From NCBI RefSeq assembly GCF_013185915.1, contig NZ_JAAZUH010000003.1, positions 124,001 through 188,000 of the forward strand: 64,000 nt of DNA, written 5' to 3'. The position numbers and the translations under genes are program-made. Shown in pieces: positions 16,180 through 24,838 of this stretch. How positions within the stretch are numbered: position 1 is the first letter of the stretch; every line of letters starts with the position of its first letter. This DNA comes from Stenotrophomonas bentonitica. GTDB lineage: Bacteria; Pseudomonadota; Gammaproteobacteria; Xanthomonadales; Xanthomonadaceae. Below the pieces are notes generated by a model. The model saw only the letters and a list, made by a program, of their open reading frames with translations. It did not search any database and had not been told where the DNA came from.

Positions 16180-17433
16180 TCAGCCGTAGACCGGGTACTT
16201 GCGGCACTGGGCGCTGACCGCGTCGCGGACGCGGGCGATCACCGCGGCATCGGCCGGCGCGTCGAGCACGTCGGCGATCAGGTTGGCCAGTTCGACGCAG
16301 TCCTGCTCGGTGTAGCCACGGGTGGTCACCGCCGGGGTGCCCAGGCGCAGGCCCGAGGTCACGAACGGCGAACGCGGGTCGTTCGGCACCGAATTCTTGT
16401 TGACGGTGATGTGGGCCTTGCCGAGGGCGGCTTCCGCGTCCTTGCCGGACACGTCCTTGCCGATCATGTCGACCAGCATCAGGTGGTTTTCGGTGCCGCC
16501 GGAGACGATCTTGTAGCCGCGCGCGATCAGGGTGGTGGCCATCGCCTGGGCGTTCTTCACCACCTGCTGCTGGTAGGCCTTGAAGCCCGGCTCCAGCGCT
16601 TCCTTGAAGGCCACGGCCTTGGCCGCGATGACGTGCATCAGCGGGCCGCCCTGGATGCCCGGGAACACCACCGACTGCAGCTTCTTCTCGATCTCTTCGC
16701 CGGCGCCCTTGGCCACGATGATGCCGCCGCGCGGACCGCGCAGGGTCTTGTGGGTGGTCGAGGTGACCACGTGGGCGTGCGGCAGCGGGCTCGGATAGAC
16801 GCCGGCGGCGATCAGGCCGGCCACGTGGGCCATGTCCACGAACAGGTAGGCGCCGACCTTGTCGGCGATGGCACGGAAGCGCGCCCAGTCCACCACCTGC
16901 GAATAGGCGGAGAAGCCGGCCACGACCATCTTCGGCTTGTGCTCCAGGGCCAGGCGTTCGACTTCGTCGTAATCGATCAGGCCCTGCTCGTTCACGCCGT
17001 ACTGCACGGCATTGAAGATCTTGCCGGAGGCATTGACCTTGGCGCCGTGGGTCAGGTGGCCGCCGTGGGCCAGGCTCATGCCCAGGATGGTGTCGCCCGG
17101 CTGCAGCAGCGCGAAGTACACCGCCTGGTTGGCCTGCGAGCCGCTGTGCGGCTGCACGTTGGCGTAGTCGGCGTCGAACAGCTGCTTGAGGCGGTCGATC
17201 GCCAGCTGTTCGGCGATGTCCACGTACTCGCAGCCGCCGTAGTAGCGCTTGCCCGGGTAGCCTTCGGCGTACTTGTTGGTCAGCTGGCTGCCCTGGGCTT
17301 CCATCACGGCCGGGCTGGTGTAGTTCTCGCTGGCGATCAGCTCGACGTGGTCTTCCTGACGCTGGGTTTCGGCGGCAATGGCCTTGGCCAGTTCGGGATC
17401 GTAGGTTTCGATGCGGACGTCACGCGGGAACAT
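16180..17433 (-). CDS. glyA: GlyA, serine hydroxymethyltransferase
   Basis: PLP enzyme of 417 residues that converts serine and tetrahydrofolate to glycine and 5,10-methylene-THF. It has the family landmarks [68 protein letters not shown], and [12 protein letters not shown] with the PLP lysine. It is full length. It is followed by nrdR and ribD on the same strand after a 140-bp gap holding a hairpin. Confidence 0.97.
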   Translation of the reverse strand: MFPRDVRIETYDPELAKAIAAETQRQEDHVELIASENYTSPAVMEAQGSQLTNKYAEGYPGKRYYGGCEYVDIAEQLAIDRLKQLFDADYANVQPHSGSQANQAVYFALLQPGDTILGMSLAHGGHLTHGAKVNASGKIFNAVQYGVNEQGLIDYDEVERLALEHKPKMVVAGFSAYSQVVDWARFRAIADKVGAYLFVDMAHVAGLIAAGVYPSPLPHAHVVTSTTHKTLRGPRGGIIVAKGAGEEIEKKLQSVVFPGIQGGPLMHVIAAKAVAFKEALEPGFKAYQQQVVKNAQAMATTLIARGYKIVSGGTENHLMLVDMIGKDVSGKDAEAALGKAHITVNKNSVPNDPRSPFVTSGLRLGTPAVTTRGYTEQDCVELANLIADVLDAPADAAVIARVRDAVSAQCRKYPVYG

Positions 17434-17498
17434 CGCTTACTCCAGGCAGAAGGGGGGAACAGCGGGCCTGTGATTGTAAGGCGGAACCGGGGCTGGAA

Positions 17499-17526
17499 CG
17501 AAAAAGCGCGCCCTTGGGGCGCGCCT
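17499..17526 (-). terminator. Rho-independent terminator downstream of the rcnB-like locus
   Basis: On the minus strand GCGCGCCC CAA GGGCGCGC is followed by TTTTTCG. It separates the broken rcnB-like gene from glyA. Confidence 0.8.
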
Positions 17527-17543
17527 GGGGTCGGGTCCGCGTC

Positions 17544-17602
17544 AGCCACGCAGGGCGTGGCTCTACCCGTGTCCCGCCGGTAGAGCCACGCCCTGCGTGG
17601 CT
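17544..17602. repeat. Inverted pair of SMAG/REP elements (GTAGAGCCACGCC type)
   Basis: Two copies face each other: 17544-17566 on the minus strand and 17580-17602 on the plus strand. Both contain GTAGAGCCACGCCCTGCGTG, are identical over their length and have GTAG ends inward, with 13 bp between. The pair can fold into one long hairpin or two short ones. Such dimers are typical of REP families. Confidence 0.85.
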
Positions 17603-17611
17603 GCCCCGGGA

Positions 17612-18097
17612 TCAACGGTTGATCACGTAGTCCGCGATGATCCCGGTGGCGATGGCGACCAGCAGCAGGTTGCCACGGTCGTCGCGGATCCAGTGGTGGT
17701 CACGCGGCGGGCGGCGCACCGAGTAGCGGCTGTAGTCGTTGACCACGTAGACCGGGCCCCGGTAGTACTCGTTGTAGCGGTGGCCACGGGCCCAGCCGTA
17801 GCCGCCGTAGACCGGGCGCGGCGCCGGACGGTAGACCACGCGCGGCGGCGGGGCCGGACGGTAGTAGCGGCGATTGTCGTAGTAGCGGCGGTCATGGCGG
17901 GCTTCGCGACGGTCTTCGTGCCACTAGCGGTGGTCCTCGCGACGTTCGCGGCGGTCTTCATGGCGTTCACGACGATCCTCGTGACGCTCGTGCCTGTCGT
18001 GGCCACGGCCACGGTGGTCGTCGGCAAAGGCCGGGGCAATGCTGCCCAGCGCCAGCAGCGAGGCCACGGTTCCGACCACAATTCGATTGATGCGCAT
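17612..18097 (-). pseudogene. rcnB: RcnB-family periplasmic protein, broken by an in-frame amber codon
   Basis: Read from the ATG at 18097 (SD AGCGAGG 6 bases upstream), the frame encodes a signal peptide (MRINRIVVGTVASLLALGSI, cut after AFA) and a His/Arg/Glu-rich region (HEDRRERHEDRRERREDHR). It then hits TAG at 17926-17924, codon 58. The same frame resumes at once as WHEDRREARHDRRYYDN. It goes on to a normal RcnB C-terminus with YVVNDYSRYSVRRPPRDHHW and LLLVAIATGIIADYVI. RcnB proteins act in periplasmic Ni/Co homeostasis. Apart from the one stop, all 161 codons are intact, so the lesion is recent, a sequencing error, or read through. Confidence 0.85.
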
Positions 18098-18256
18098 GAT
18101 TGGCCTCGCTTGGTGGATTGACGCTTCCTATCATGCTGACGACATCTGAACGGTTTCCCGCTGGAAACGGTTTCCATTTGCACCGCTTTGACCGCCCATT
18201 CAGGCAGTGGCAAGCCCCGCCCCATGGGCCGTTCGGCGGCTGGCGGCGCTTCCGGC

Positions 18257-18262
18257 TATAAT
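18257..18262 (+). promoter_or_regulatory. -10 box upstream of ettA
   Basis: A perfect TATAAT lies 72 bases upstream of the ettA ATG. No convincing -35 was found at 16-18 bp. Confidence 0.5.
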
Positions 18263-18333
18263 TGAGCCCATCCTTTTTCCTTCTGTTCCTGTTCCTGCCG
18301 GAACGGGCGCAGGGTTGCGCCTTCGGAGAGCTC

Positions 18334-19998
<1,665 letters not shown>

Positions 19999-20004
19999 CA
20001 GTGA

Positions 20005-20036
20005 AACGGCCGCGCTCGCGCGGCCGTTTTGTTTTT
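20005..20036 (+). terminator. Rho-independent terminator of ettA
   Basis: AAACGGCCGCGC TCG CGCGGCCGTTTT followed by GTTTTTG, starting 7 bases after the stop. Confidence 0.9.
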
Positions 20037-20085
20037 GTGGTTTGGGTGCAACGCTCAAAGCGCGGCGTTTTCATTTGTACGAGCT

Positions 20086-20199
20086 GGGGCGGCCGTCGGG
20101 CAGCCCCGCTCCGGGACACGCCGTGAACCCATCCATGGGGGCTGCTAGAAAACATCCATGTTTTCTAGCGTCCCTCCGGGGCTACCCGCCGGCCGCCCC
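20086..20199. repeat. Composite inverted-repeat element 1
   Basis: Outer arms of about 30 bp (20086-20117 and 20170-20199) pair with a few mismatches: GGGGCGGCCG...AGCCCCG against CGGGGCT...CGGCCGCCCC. Inside are CCCATCCATGGGGG and a 26-bp perfect palindrome GCTAGAAAACAT-CC-ATGTTTTCTAGC (20144-20169). The inner hairpins share an ATCCAT core with element 2. Confidence 0.7.
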
Positions 20200-20230
20200 C
20201 GATAGTTGGTCGCGTGCGGTTGGCAAGAGC

Positions 20231-20253
20231 GAACACGCATGGCGTGTCCCTAC
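20231..20253 (-). repeat. SMAG/REP palindrome (GTAGGGACACGCC type)
   Basis: On the minus strand it begins GTAGGGACACGCC and closes with ATGCGTGTTC. It closely matches the copy at 11541-11563. Confidence 0.75.
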
Positions 20254-20308
20254 GCGATGCCGACGATGCGTTGCCGTTGCCGTTCCCAGGCCACCGATGT
20301 TCTATCGA

Positions 20309-20494
20309 GGGGTCGGCGGGTGGGGGGGTACGGGACCGTGAAGGCACATGGATGTGCCGCCCGAGCCTAACGGGGTGAAGGCGCACTGCTTGCGAGGCAC
20401 TGCCTCGCGTGCGACTGAACGCCCAGCCGCTGGCGGCTGGGCCGGGGCCCGGAGGGTATAAGGCGTGTCCCGTACCCCCCCGCCCGCCGACCCC
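20309..20494. repeat. Composite inverted-repeat element 2 (28-bp closing stem)
   Basis: Arms 20309-20336 and 20467-20494 pair over 28 positions with a single G-U. The 130 bases between them hold three further hairpins: GGCACA-TGGA-TGTGCC (20343-20358), GCGAGGC-ACT-GCCTCGC (20392-20408), and CCCAGCCG-CTGG-CGGCTGGG (20422-20441). The result is a multi-arm junction closed by a long stem. It could be a REP-like mobile palindrome or a structured leader RNA of the permease. Confidence 0.75.
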
Positions 20495-20520
20495 AGCCAG
20501 TGGCACCACCAGACGAAGGC

Positions 20521-20550
20521 TGTTGCTGTTGCTGTTGCTGTTGCTGTCGC
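20521..20550 (+). repeat. Hexanucleotide tandem repeat (TGTTGC)4 + TGTCGC
   Basis: Four perfect TGTTGC units and one variant unit end 30 bp upstream of the permease ATG. Slippage would change the leader length in 6-bp steps. Confidence 0.85.
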
Positions 20551-20580
20551 TCTGATTCGCCTTTCAATGGATCCCCCACC

Positions 20581-21897
20581 ATGAAACTGTTTGAACGCCT
20601 GTTCCAGCTCGAAAAGCACGGCACCACCGTGCGCACCGAACTGCTGGCCGGGCTGACCACGTTCCTGACGATGTCCTACATCGTCTTCGTTAACCCCGAC
20701 ATCCTGTCCACCACCGGCATGGACCCGGGCGCCGTATTCATCGCCACCTGCCTGGCCGCCGCGCTGGGCTCGCTGGTGATGGCGTTCGCCGCCAACTTCC
20801 CGGTCGGCATGGCGCCCGGCATGGGGTTGAATGCGTTCTTCGCCTTCACCGTCGTCGGCGCCGCCGGCCTGCCCTGGCAACAGGCGCTCGCCGCCGTCTT
20901 CATTTCCGGCCTCGTATTCCTCGCCCTCTCACTGACCGGCGTGCGTGCCTGGCTGGTCGAAGGCATTCCCGCCTCCCTGCGCGCCTCGATCGTTGCCGGC
21001 ATCGGCCTGTTCCTCGCCATCATCGCCCTGCAGAAGTCCGGCGTCATCGTCGCCAACCCCGACACCCTCGTCGCGCTCGGCCCGCTCAACACCGCCCCGC
21101 CCCTGCTCGCCCTCGCCGGCTTCCTGCTGATCTCCATCCTGGAAGCACGCCGCATCAAAGGCGCCATCCTGATCGGCATCCTCGCCGTCACCGGTGCCGC
21201 CTGGCTGCTTGGCAACGTCCAGTACCACGGCATCGTTTCCCTGCCGCCCAGCCTTGCCCCCACCTTCCTCCAGCTCGACCTGCCCGGCCTGCTCCACCAC
21301 GACGGCGGCGCCCCGCTCGCCGTGCTCCTGCAGGTCGTGCTCGTGTTCGTGCTCGTTGAAGTGTTCGACGCCACCGGCACCCTGTATGGCGTTGTCGGCC
21401 GCGCCGGGCTGCTCAAACTGCCCGGTTCGCAGAAGCGGTTTGGTCGCGCGTTGCTTGCCGACAGCACTGCCATCGTCGCCGGCTCCCTGCTGGGCACCAG
21501 CAGCACTACTGCATTTGCCGAAAGCGCCTCTGGTGTGCAGGCGGGTGGGCGTACCGGGCTCACCGCCCTGGTGGTAGCCGCATTATTCCTGGCTGCGCTG
21601 CTGTTCTCCCCGCTGGCCGGCATGGTGCCCGGCTATGCCACCGCGCCCGCGCTGTTGTTCGTCGCCGGGTTGATGCTGCGTGAGCTGGTCGATGTCGAAT
21701 GGAACGACCTCACCGAATCCGTACCTGCCGCGCTCTGCGCGCTGGCAATGCCGTTCACCTATTCGATCGCGAACGGGTTGGCGTTCGGGTTCATCGCGTA
21801 TGCCGCGTTGAAGGCTGGCACCGGGCGCTGGCGGGAAGTGCATCCGGCCGTTTGGCTGGTGGCCGCATTGTTCGTGGCGCGGTACGCGCTCGAATGA
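20581..21897 (+). CDS. AzgA-type NCS2 purine (hypoxanthine/guanine/adenine) permease
   Basis: Inner-membrane proton symporter of 438 residues and about 12-14 hydrophobic segments. The start MKLFERLFQLEKHGTTVRTE, then LLAGLTTFLTMSYIVFVNP, PVGMAPGMGLNAFFAF, and the late FDATGTLYGV and GTSSTTAFAESASGV are all hallmarks of the AzgA branch. This branch takes up purine bases for salvage. The frame is open upstream through the TGTTGC repeat (poly-Cys), which is not coding. The ATG lacks a strong SD. The exact base specificity cannot be read. Confidence 0.92.
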   Translation: MKLFERLFQLEKHGTTVRTELLAGLTTFLTMSYIVFVNPDILSTTGMDPGAVFIATCLAAALGSLVMAFAANFPVGMAPGMGLNAFFAFTVVGAAGLPWQQALAAVFISGLVFLALSLTGVRAWLVEGIPASLRASIVAGIGLFLAIIALQKSGVIVANPDTLVALGPLNTAPPLLALAGFLLISILEARRIKGAILIGILAVTGAAWLLGNVQYHGIVSLPPSLAPTFLQLDLPGLLHHDGGAPLAVLLQVVLVFVLVEVFDATGTLYGVVGRAGLLKLPGSQKRFGRALLADSTAIVAGSLLGTSSTTAFAESASGVQAGGRTGLTALVVAALFLAALLFSPLAGMVPGYATAPALLFVAGLMLRELVDVEWNDLTESVPAALCALAMPFTYSIANGLAFGFIAYAALKAGTGRWREVHPAVWLVAALFVARYALE

Positions 21898-21903
21898 TTT
21901 TTT

Positions 21904-23079
21904 CTATTCCGGCGGCAGCTCGAATACCTGGCGCAGGTACGCCAGGTAGCCCGGGTCGTCGCACATGCTCTTGCCCGGCGAATCGCTGAGCTTGGCCACC
22001 GGCTGGCCGTTGCAGCGGACCATCTTGATCACGATGTTCAACGGCGTCGGGCCCAGGTCGTTGGTCAGGTGCGTGCCGACCCCGAACGCCACCTGGCAGC
22101 GGCCACGGAAGTAATCGAACAGGCGCATCACCTTCTCGATGTTCAGCCCGTCGCTGAACACCAGCACCTTGCTGCGCGGATCCACCCGACGCTCCTTGAA
22201 GTGCGCCAGCATCCGGTCGCCCCAGCTGAACGGGTCGCCCGAATCGTGCCGCACCCCGTCGAAGAGCTTGCAGAAATACATGTCGAAGTCGCGCAGGAAC
22301 GCCTCCAGCCCGACCACGTCCGACAGCGCGATGCCCAGGTCGCCCCGGTACTCGCGCGCCCACGATTCCAGCGCCGCCACCTGCGAATCGCGCAGCCGCG
22401 GTCCCAGCGCCTGGAATGCCTGCAGGTACTCGTGCGCCATCGTGCCGTGCGGCGTCATCCCATACAGCCGCGCGAAATGCACATTGCTGGTGCCCACGAA
22501 CTGATCGCCCAATGCCTCGCGCATCATCGGCAGCATCCGCGCATGCCAGTCGCGCGAATAACGGCGGCGACTGCCGTAGTCGGCGATGCGGCACAGCTCG
22601 AAGCCCGGCGTGTCGCGCAGCAGCGCGGTCTTGGCCTGCAGGCGGCGCTCGCCCTCGGCGAAATCCGGCGTGCTGGCATTACGGAACCAGACCTCGTTGA
22701 TGATCGCCAGCAGCGGCACCTCGAACAGGATCGTGTGCAGCCACGGTCCGGTGATGTCCAGCTCGATCTCGCCCGGCACGGTCTGCGACGCACGCAGGTC
22801 GATGTACTTGCGGTCCAGGTGGAACAGGCCGAGGAAGTCGGCGAAGTCCGGCTTCACGAAGCGAAGCCCGCGCATGTAATCCAGCTCTTCAGCCGTGAAG
22901 CGCAGCGTGCACAGGTGGTCGATTTCGGCGTTGATCTGGTCGATGTACGCCGCCAGGTCGATGCCGGGCGTGCGGCACTTGAACCGGTACTGCACCTGCG
23001 CGCCGGGGTGCTGGTGCAGCACCGCCTGCATCATGGTGAATTTGTAGAGGTCGGTGTCCAGCAGCGATTGGATGATCAT
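21904..23079 (-). CDS. pncB: PncB, nicotinate phosphoribosyltransferase
   Basis: NAD-salvage enzyme of 391 residues that makes nicotinate mononucleotide from nicotinate and PRPP. It opens [21 protein letters not shown], and has YGSRRRYS, the region with the regulatory His ([23 protein letters not shown]), [31 protein letters not shown] and [12 protein letters not shown]. The ATG overlaps the stop of the upstream glycosyltransferase by 4 bp, so it is third in a coupled three-gene set. Confidence 0.96.
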   Translation of the reverse strand: MIIQSLLDTDLYKFTMMQAVLHQHPGAQVQYRFKCRTPGIDLAAYIDQINAEIDHLCTLRFTAEELDYMRGLRFVKPDFADFLGLFHLDRKYIDLRASQTVPGEIELDITGPWLHTILFEVPLLAIINEVWFRNASTPDFAEGERRLQAKTALLRDTPGFELCRIADYGSRRRYSRDWHARMLPMMREALGDQFVGTSNVHFARLYGMTPHGTMAHEYLQAFQALGPRLRDSQVAALESWAREYRGDLGIALSDVVGLEAFLRDFDMYFCKLFDGVRHDSGDPFSWGDRMLAHFKERRVDPRSKVLVFSDGLNIEKVMRLFDYFRGRCQVAFGVGTHLTNDLGPTPLNIVIKMVRCNGQPVAKLSDSPGKSMCDDPGYLAYLRQVFELPPE

Positions 23080-23912
23080 GGCCGGATTATGCGCTTGGCC
23101 ACATGTACCGACCACCGGGCCCAGATCGCGCCCCAGACCGCCACCTGCACCAGCACGTTGCGGCGCGGCGCTTCGAACTTGCGGAAGTAGCGCCACAGGC
23201 CCCGGTGCTTGTGCCACTCCACGAAGAACGGCCGCGACCGGCTCGATACCCCGCGCACGTGCACCACCTGCAGGTCGTTGGCGATCGCCACCACCGCGCC
23301 GGCCTCGCGCGCGCGCCGGCACAGGTCCAGGTCTTCGGCATGCAGCCGGTAACCCGCGTCCCAGCCGCCGATGCGCACGAACAGCGCGCGCGGCATCAGC
23401 AGCAATGCCCCCGACAGCGCCGGCACCACCTGCAGCGTCTGCGCCGGGTCGGCCGGGATCGCCAGCCGCGCGCCCTGCCCCGGATGACGCAGCATCGCCG
23501 CGAAATCCGGGTCGCGACGGCGCACCGCCGCATCCGGCTGGCCCTGCTCGTCGACCTGCTCCACGCCCAGCACGCAGTCGCCCATCGACTCCCCGCGCGC
23601 GCGCAGCAGCGCCAGCGTATCGGTGCCGACCATCAGGTCCGGGTTGATGAAGGCCAGCCACGGCGCATGGCTGTCGGCCACGCCCTGGTTGTTGGCCGCC
23701 GCAAAGCCGGGGTTGTCCGGGTTGGCGATGAAGCGCACGCGCGGATCCGCGCTGGCGTGGCGCTGCACGATGTCCAGCGTGCCGTCGTCGGAATCGTTGT
23801 CCACCACCCGGATCTCGGCGACTTCGGCGGCGGCGCGCAACCGCGCCAGGCAGGCGTCCAGGGTGCTGGCGCTCTGGTAGCTGACGATCACTACGGCAAT
23901 GCAGGGATTCAA
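23076..23912 (-). CDS. GT2-family glycosyltransferase
   Basis: Family 2 (GT-A fold) glycosyltransferase of 278 residues, rhamnosyltransferase-like. It has [18 protein letters not shown], the nucleotide-site [26 protein letters not shown], a DxD-like [11 protein letters not shown], and the acceptor/base motif [13 protein letters not shown]. The start is a TTG (23912) overlapping the upstream stop as TTGA with CGGAG 9 bases before; no ATG or GTG fits before the conserved first strand. The C-terminus has a basic stretch with two amphipathic or membrane-facing helices. Donor and acceptor are unknown. Confidence 0.85.
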   Translation of the reverse strand: MNPCIAVVIVSYQSASTLDACLARLRAAAEVAEIRVVDNDSDDGTLDIVQRHASADPRVRFIANPDNPGFAAANNQGVADSHAPWLAFINPDLMVGTDTLALLRARGESMGDCVLGVEQVDEQGQPDAAVRRRDPDFAAMLRHPGQGARLAIPADPAQTLQVVPALSGALLLMPRALFVRIGGWDAGYRLHAEDLDLCRRAREAGAVVAIANDLQVVHVRGVSSRSRPFFVEWHKHRGLWRYFRKFEAPRRNVLVQVAVWGAIWARWSVHVAKRIIRP

Positions 23913-24766
23913 ACCGACGACTCCGGGGGCGGGGCGGGCGACGCGAACAGATCGCCCTGGGAACGCGGCATTATCGCCTGCTGGTGCAGCCGCTGCAGGT
24001 CTTGGCGCAGCTGGAGCAGCGGGTCGCCCATCAGGAACCCGGCCAGGCGCGGCTGCCAGGCCGGCCAGCGCGTGCCCAACGCTTCCATGTCGCCGTCCTG
24101 TGCCTGCGCCTCGCGTTCGCGCGCCACGAAGGCGTTCTCGCACAGTGCATTGCGCCAGCCCAGCCCGGCCATGCGCAGGCTCAGGTCGACCAGCGCCGCG
24201 TTCCAGGACGCATAGCTGTGCATGTCCAGGCCGCCCGCCTTGCGCCGCGCGTTGGCCCGCAGCAGCACCGCATGGGTCACCGCCGAGGGCAGCTCCGGGT
24301 GCAGGCTGGGCAGTGCCGCGCAGGCCTGGGCCAACGCCTCCAGGTTGTCGGGTATCGGATCGATCTCGCCCAATCGCGGCCACGCGGCGGTTTCGCCGGC
24401 GTTGCACCACGGCGTCGCCGAGCCGATCGAGGCATCGCGGGCGAAGCACGCATCGAGCTGCTGCAGCCAACCCGGCGCGGGCACCGCGTCCGGCGCCAGC
24501 ACCACCACGTCGCTGCCCTCGCAGGCGCGCAGCATTTCATCCAGGTGGGCGACTTCGCCGATCGGGCGTGCGCGGCGGGTGTACTCGGCGCGCAGTGGGG
24601 TGTGCGCCAGCCAGTGTTCGATCACCGCCTGCGCGCGCGGCCCGGCTTGGCCGTCGTCGGCCAGCCACGCCGGCGTTCCGGGCGGACTGCCGGCGTCCAG
24701 CGCGGCCAGGCAGCGGTCCAGGGCGCTGTCATCGACCGCGATCGGCAGCAACACGATCGTCCCCAT
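23909..24766 (-). CDS. Divergent glycosyltransferase-like protein
   Basis: Protein of 285 residues with a degenerate GT-A look: [41 protein letters not shown], and [23 protein letters not shown], where a DxD-like acidic pair is expected. The middle resembles the loop regions of GT2 enzymes ([16 protein letters not shown]). The ATG has a good SD (AGGGGAAGGG). It is first of a coupled set with a real GT2 and pncB, so a joint role in glycan decoration is likely but unproven. Confidence 0.6.
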   Translation of the reverse strand: MGTIVLLPIAVDDSALDRCLAALDAGSPPGTPAWLADDGQAGPRAQAVIEHWLAHTPLRAEYTRRARPIGEVAHLDEMLRACEGSDVVVLAPDAVPAPGWLQQLDACFARDASIGSATPWCNAGETAAWPRLGEIDPIPDNLEALAQACAALPSLHPELPSAVTHAVLLRANARRKAGGLDMHSYASWNAALVDLSLRMAGLGWRNALCENAFVAREREAQAQDGDMEALGTRWPAWQPRLAGFLMGDPLLQLRQDLQRLHQQAIMPRSQGDLFASPAPPPESSV

Positions 24767-24808
24767 CCCTTCCCCTCTGCGCGGCGTCGTGCCCGCAGCG
24801 TAGCAGGC

Positions 24809-24831
24809 GCGGCCGCCGACCGGGCGGCCGC
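24809..24831 (-). terminator. Hairpin after the type II secretion operon
   Basis: GCGGCCGCC-GACCG-GGCGGCCGC is a 9-bp perfect stem, 8 bases after the gspD stop. No T-run follows; it probably marks the operon end by stabilising the 3' end or by factor-dependent termination. Confidence 0.5.
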
Positions 24832-24838
24832 CGCCGGT

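Larger units (their letters stand above)
20037..20580. other. 545-bp gene-free gap made mostly of foldable repeats
   Basis: Between the ettA terminator and the permease there is no credible gene. The gap holds, in order: a composite inverted-repeat element (20086-20199), a SMAG element (20231-20253), a second and larger composite element (20309-20494), and a hexanucleotide tandem repeat (20521-20550). Short frames across it have no coding character. Confidence 0.7.

Noticed and set aside
23076..24470. Longer glycosyltransferase starting far upstream of 23912
   Set aside because: The extension overlaps the other glycosyltransferase-like gene in a different frame and is Arg/Ala/Gly filler. The TTGA overlap with SD explains the start better.
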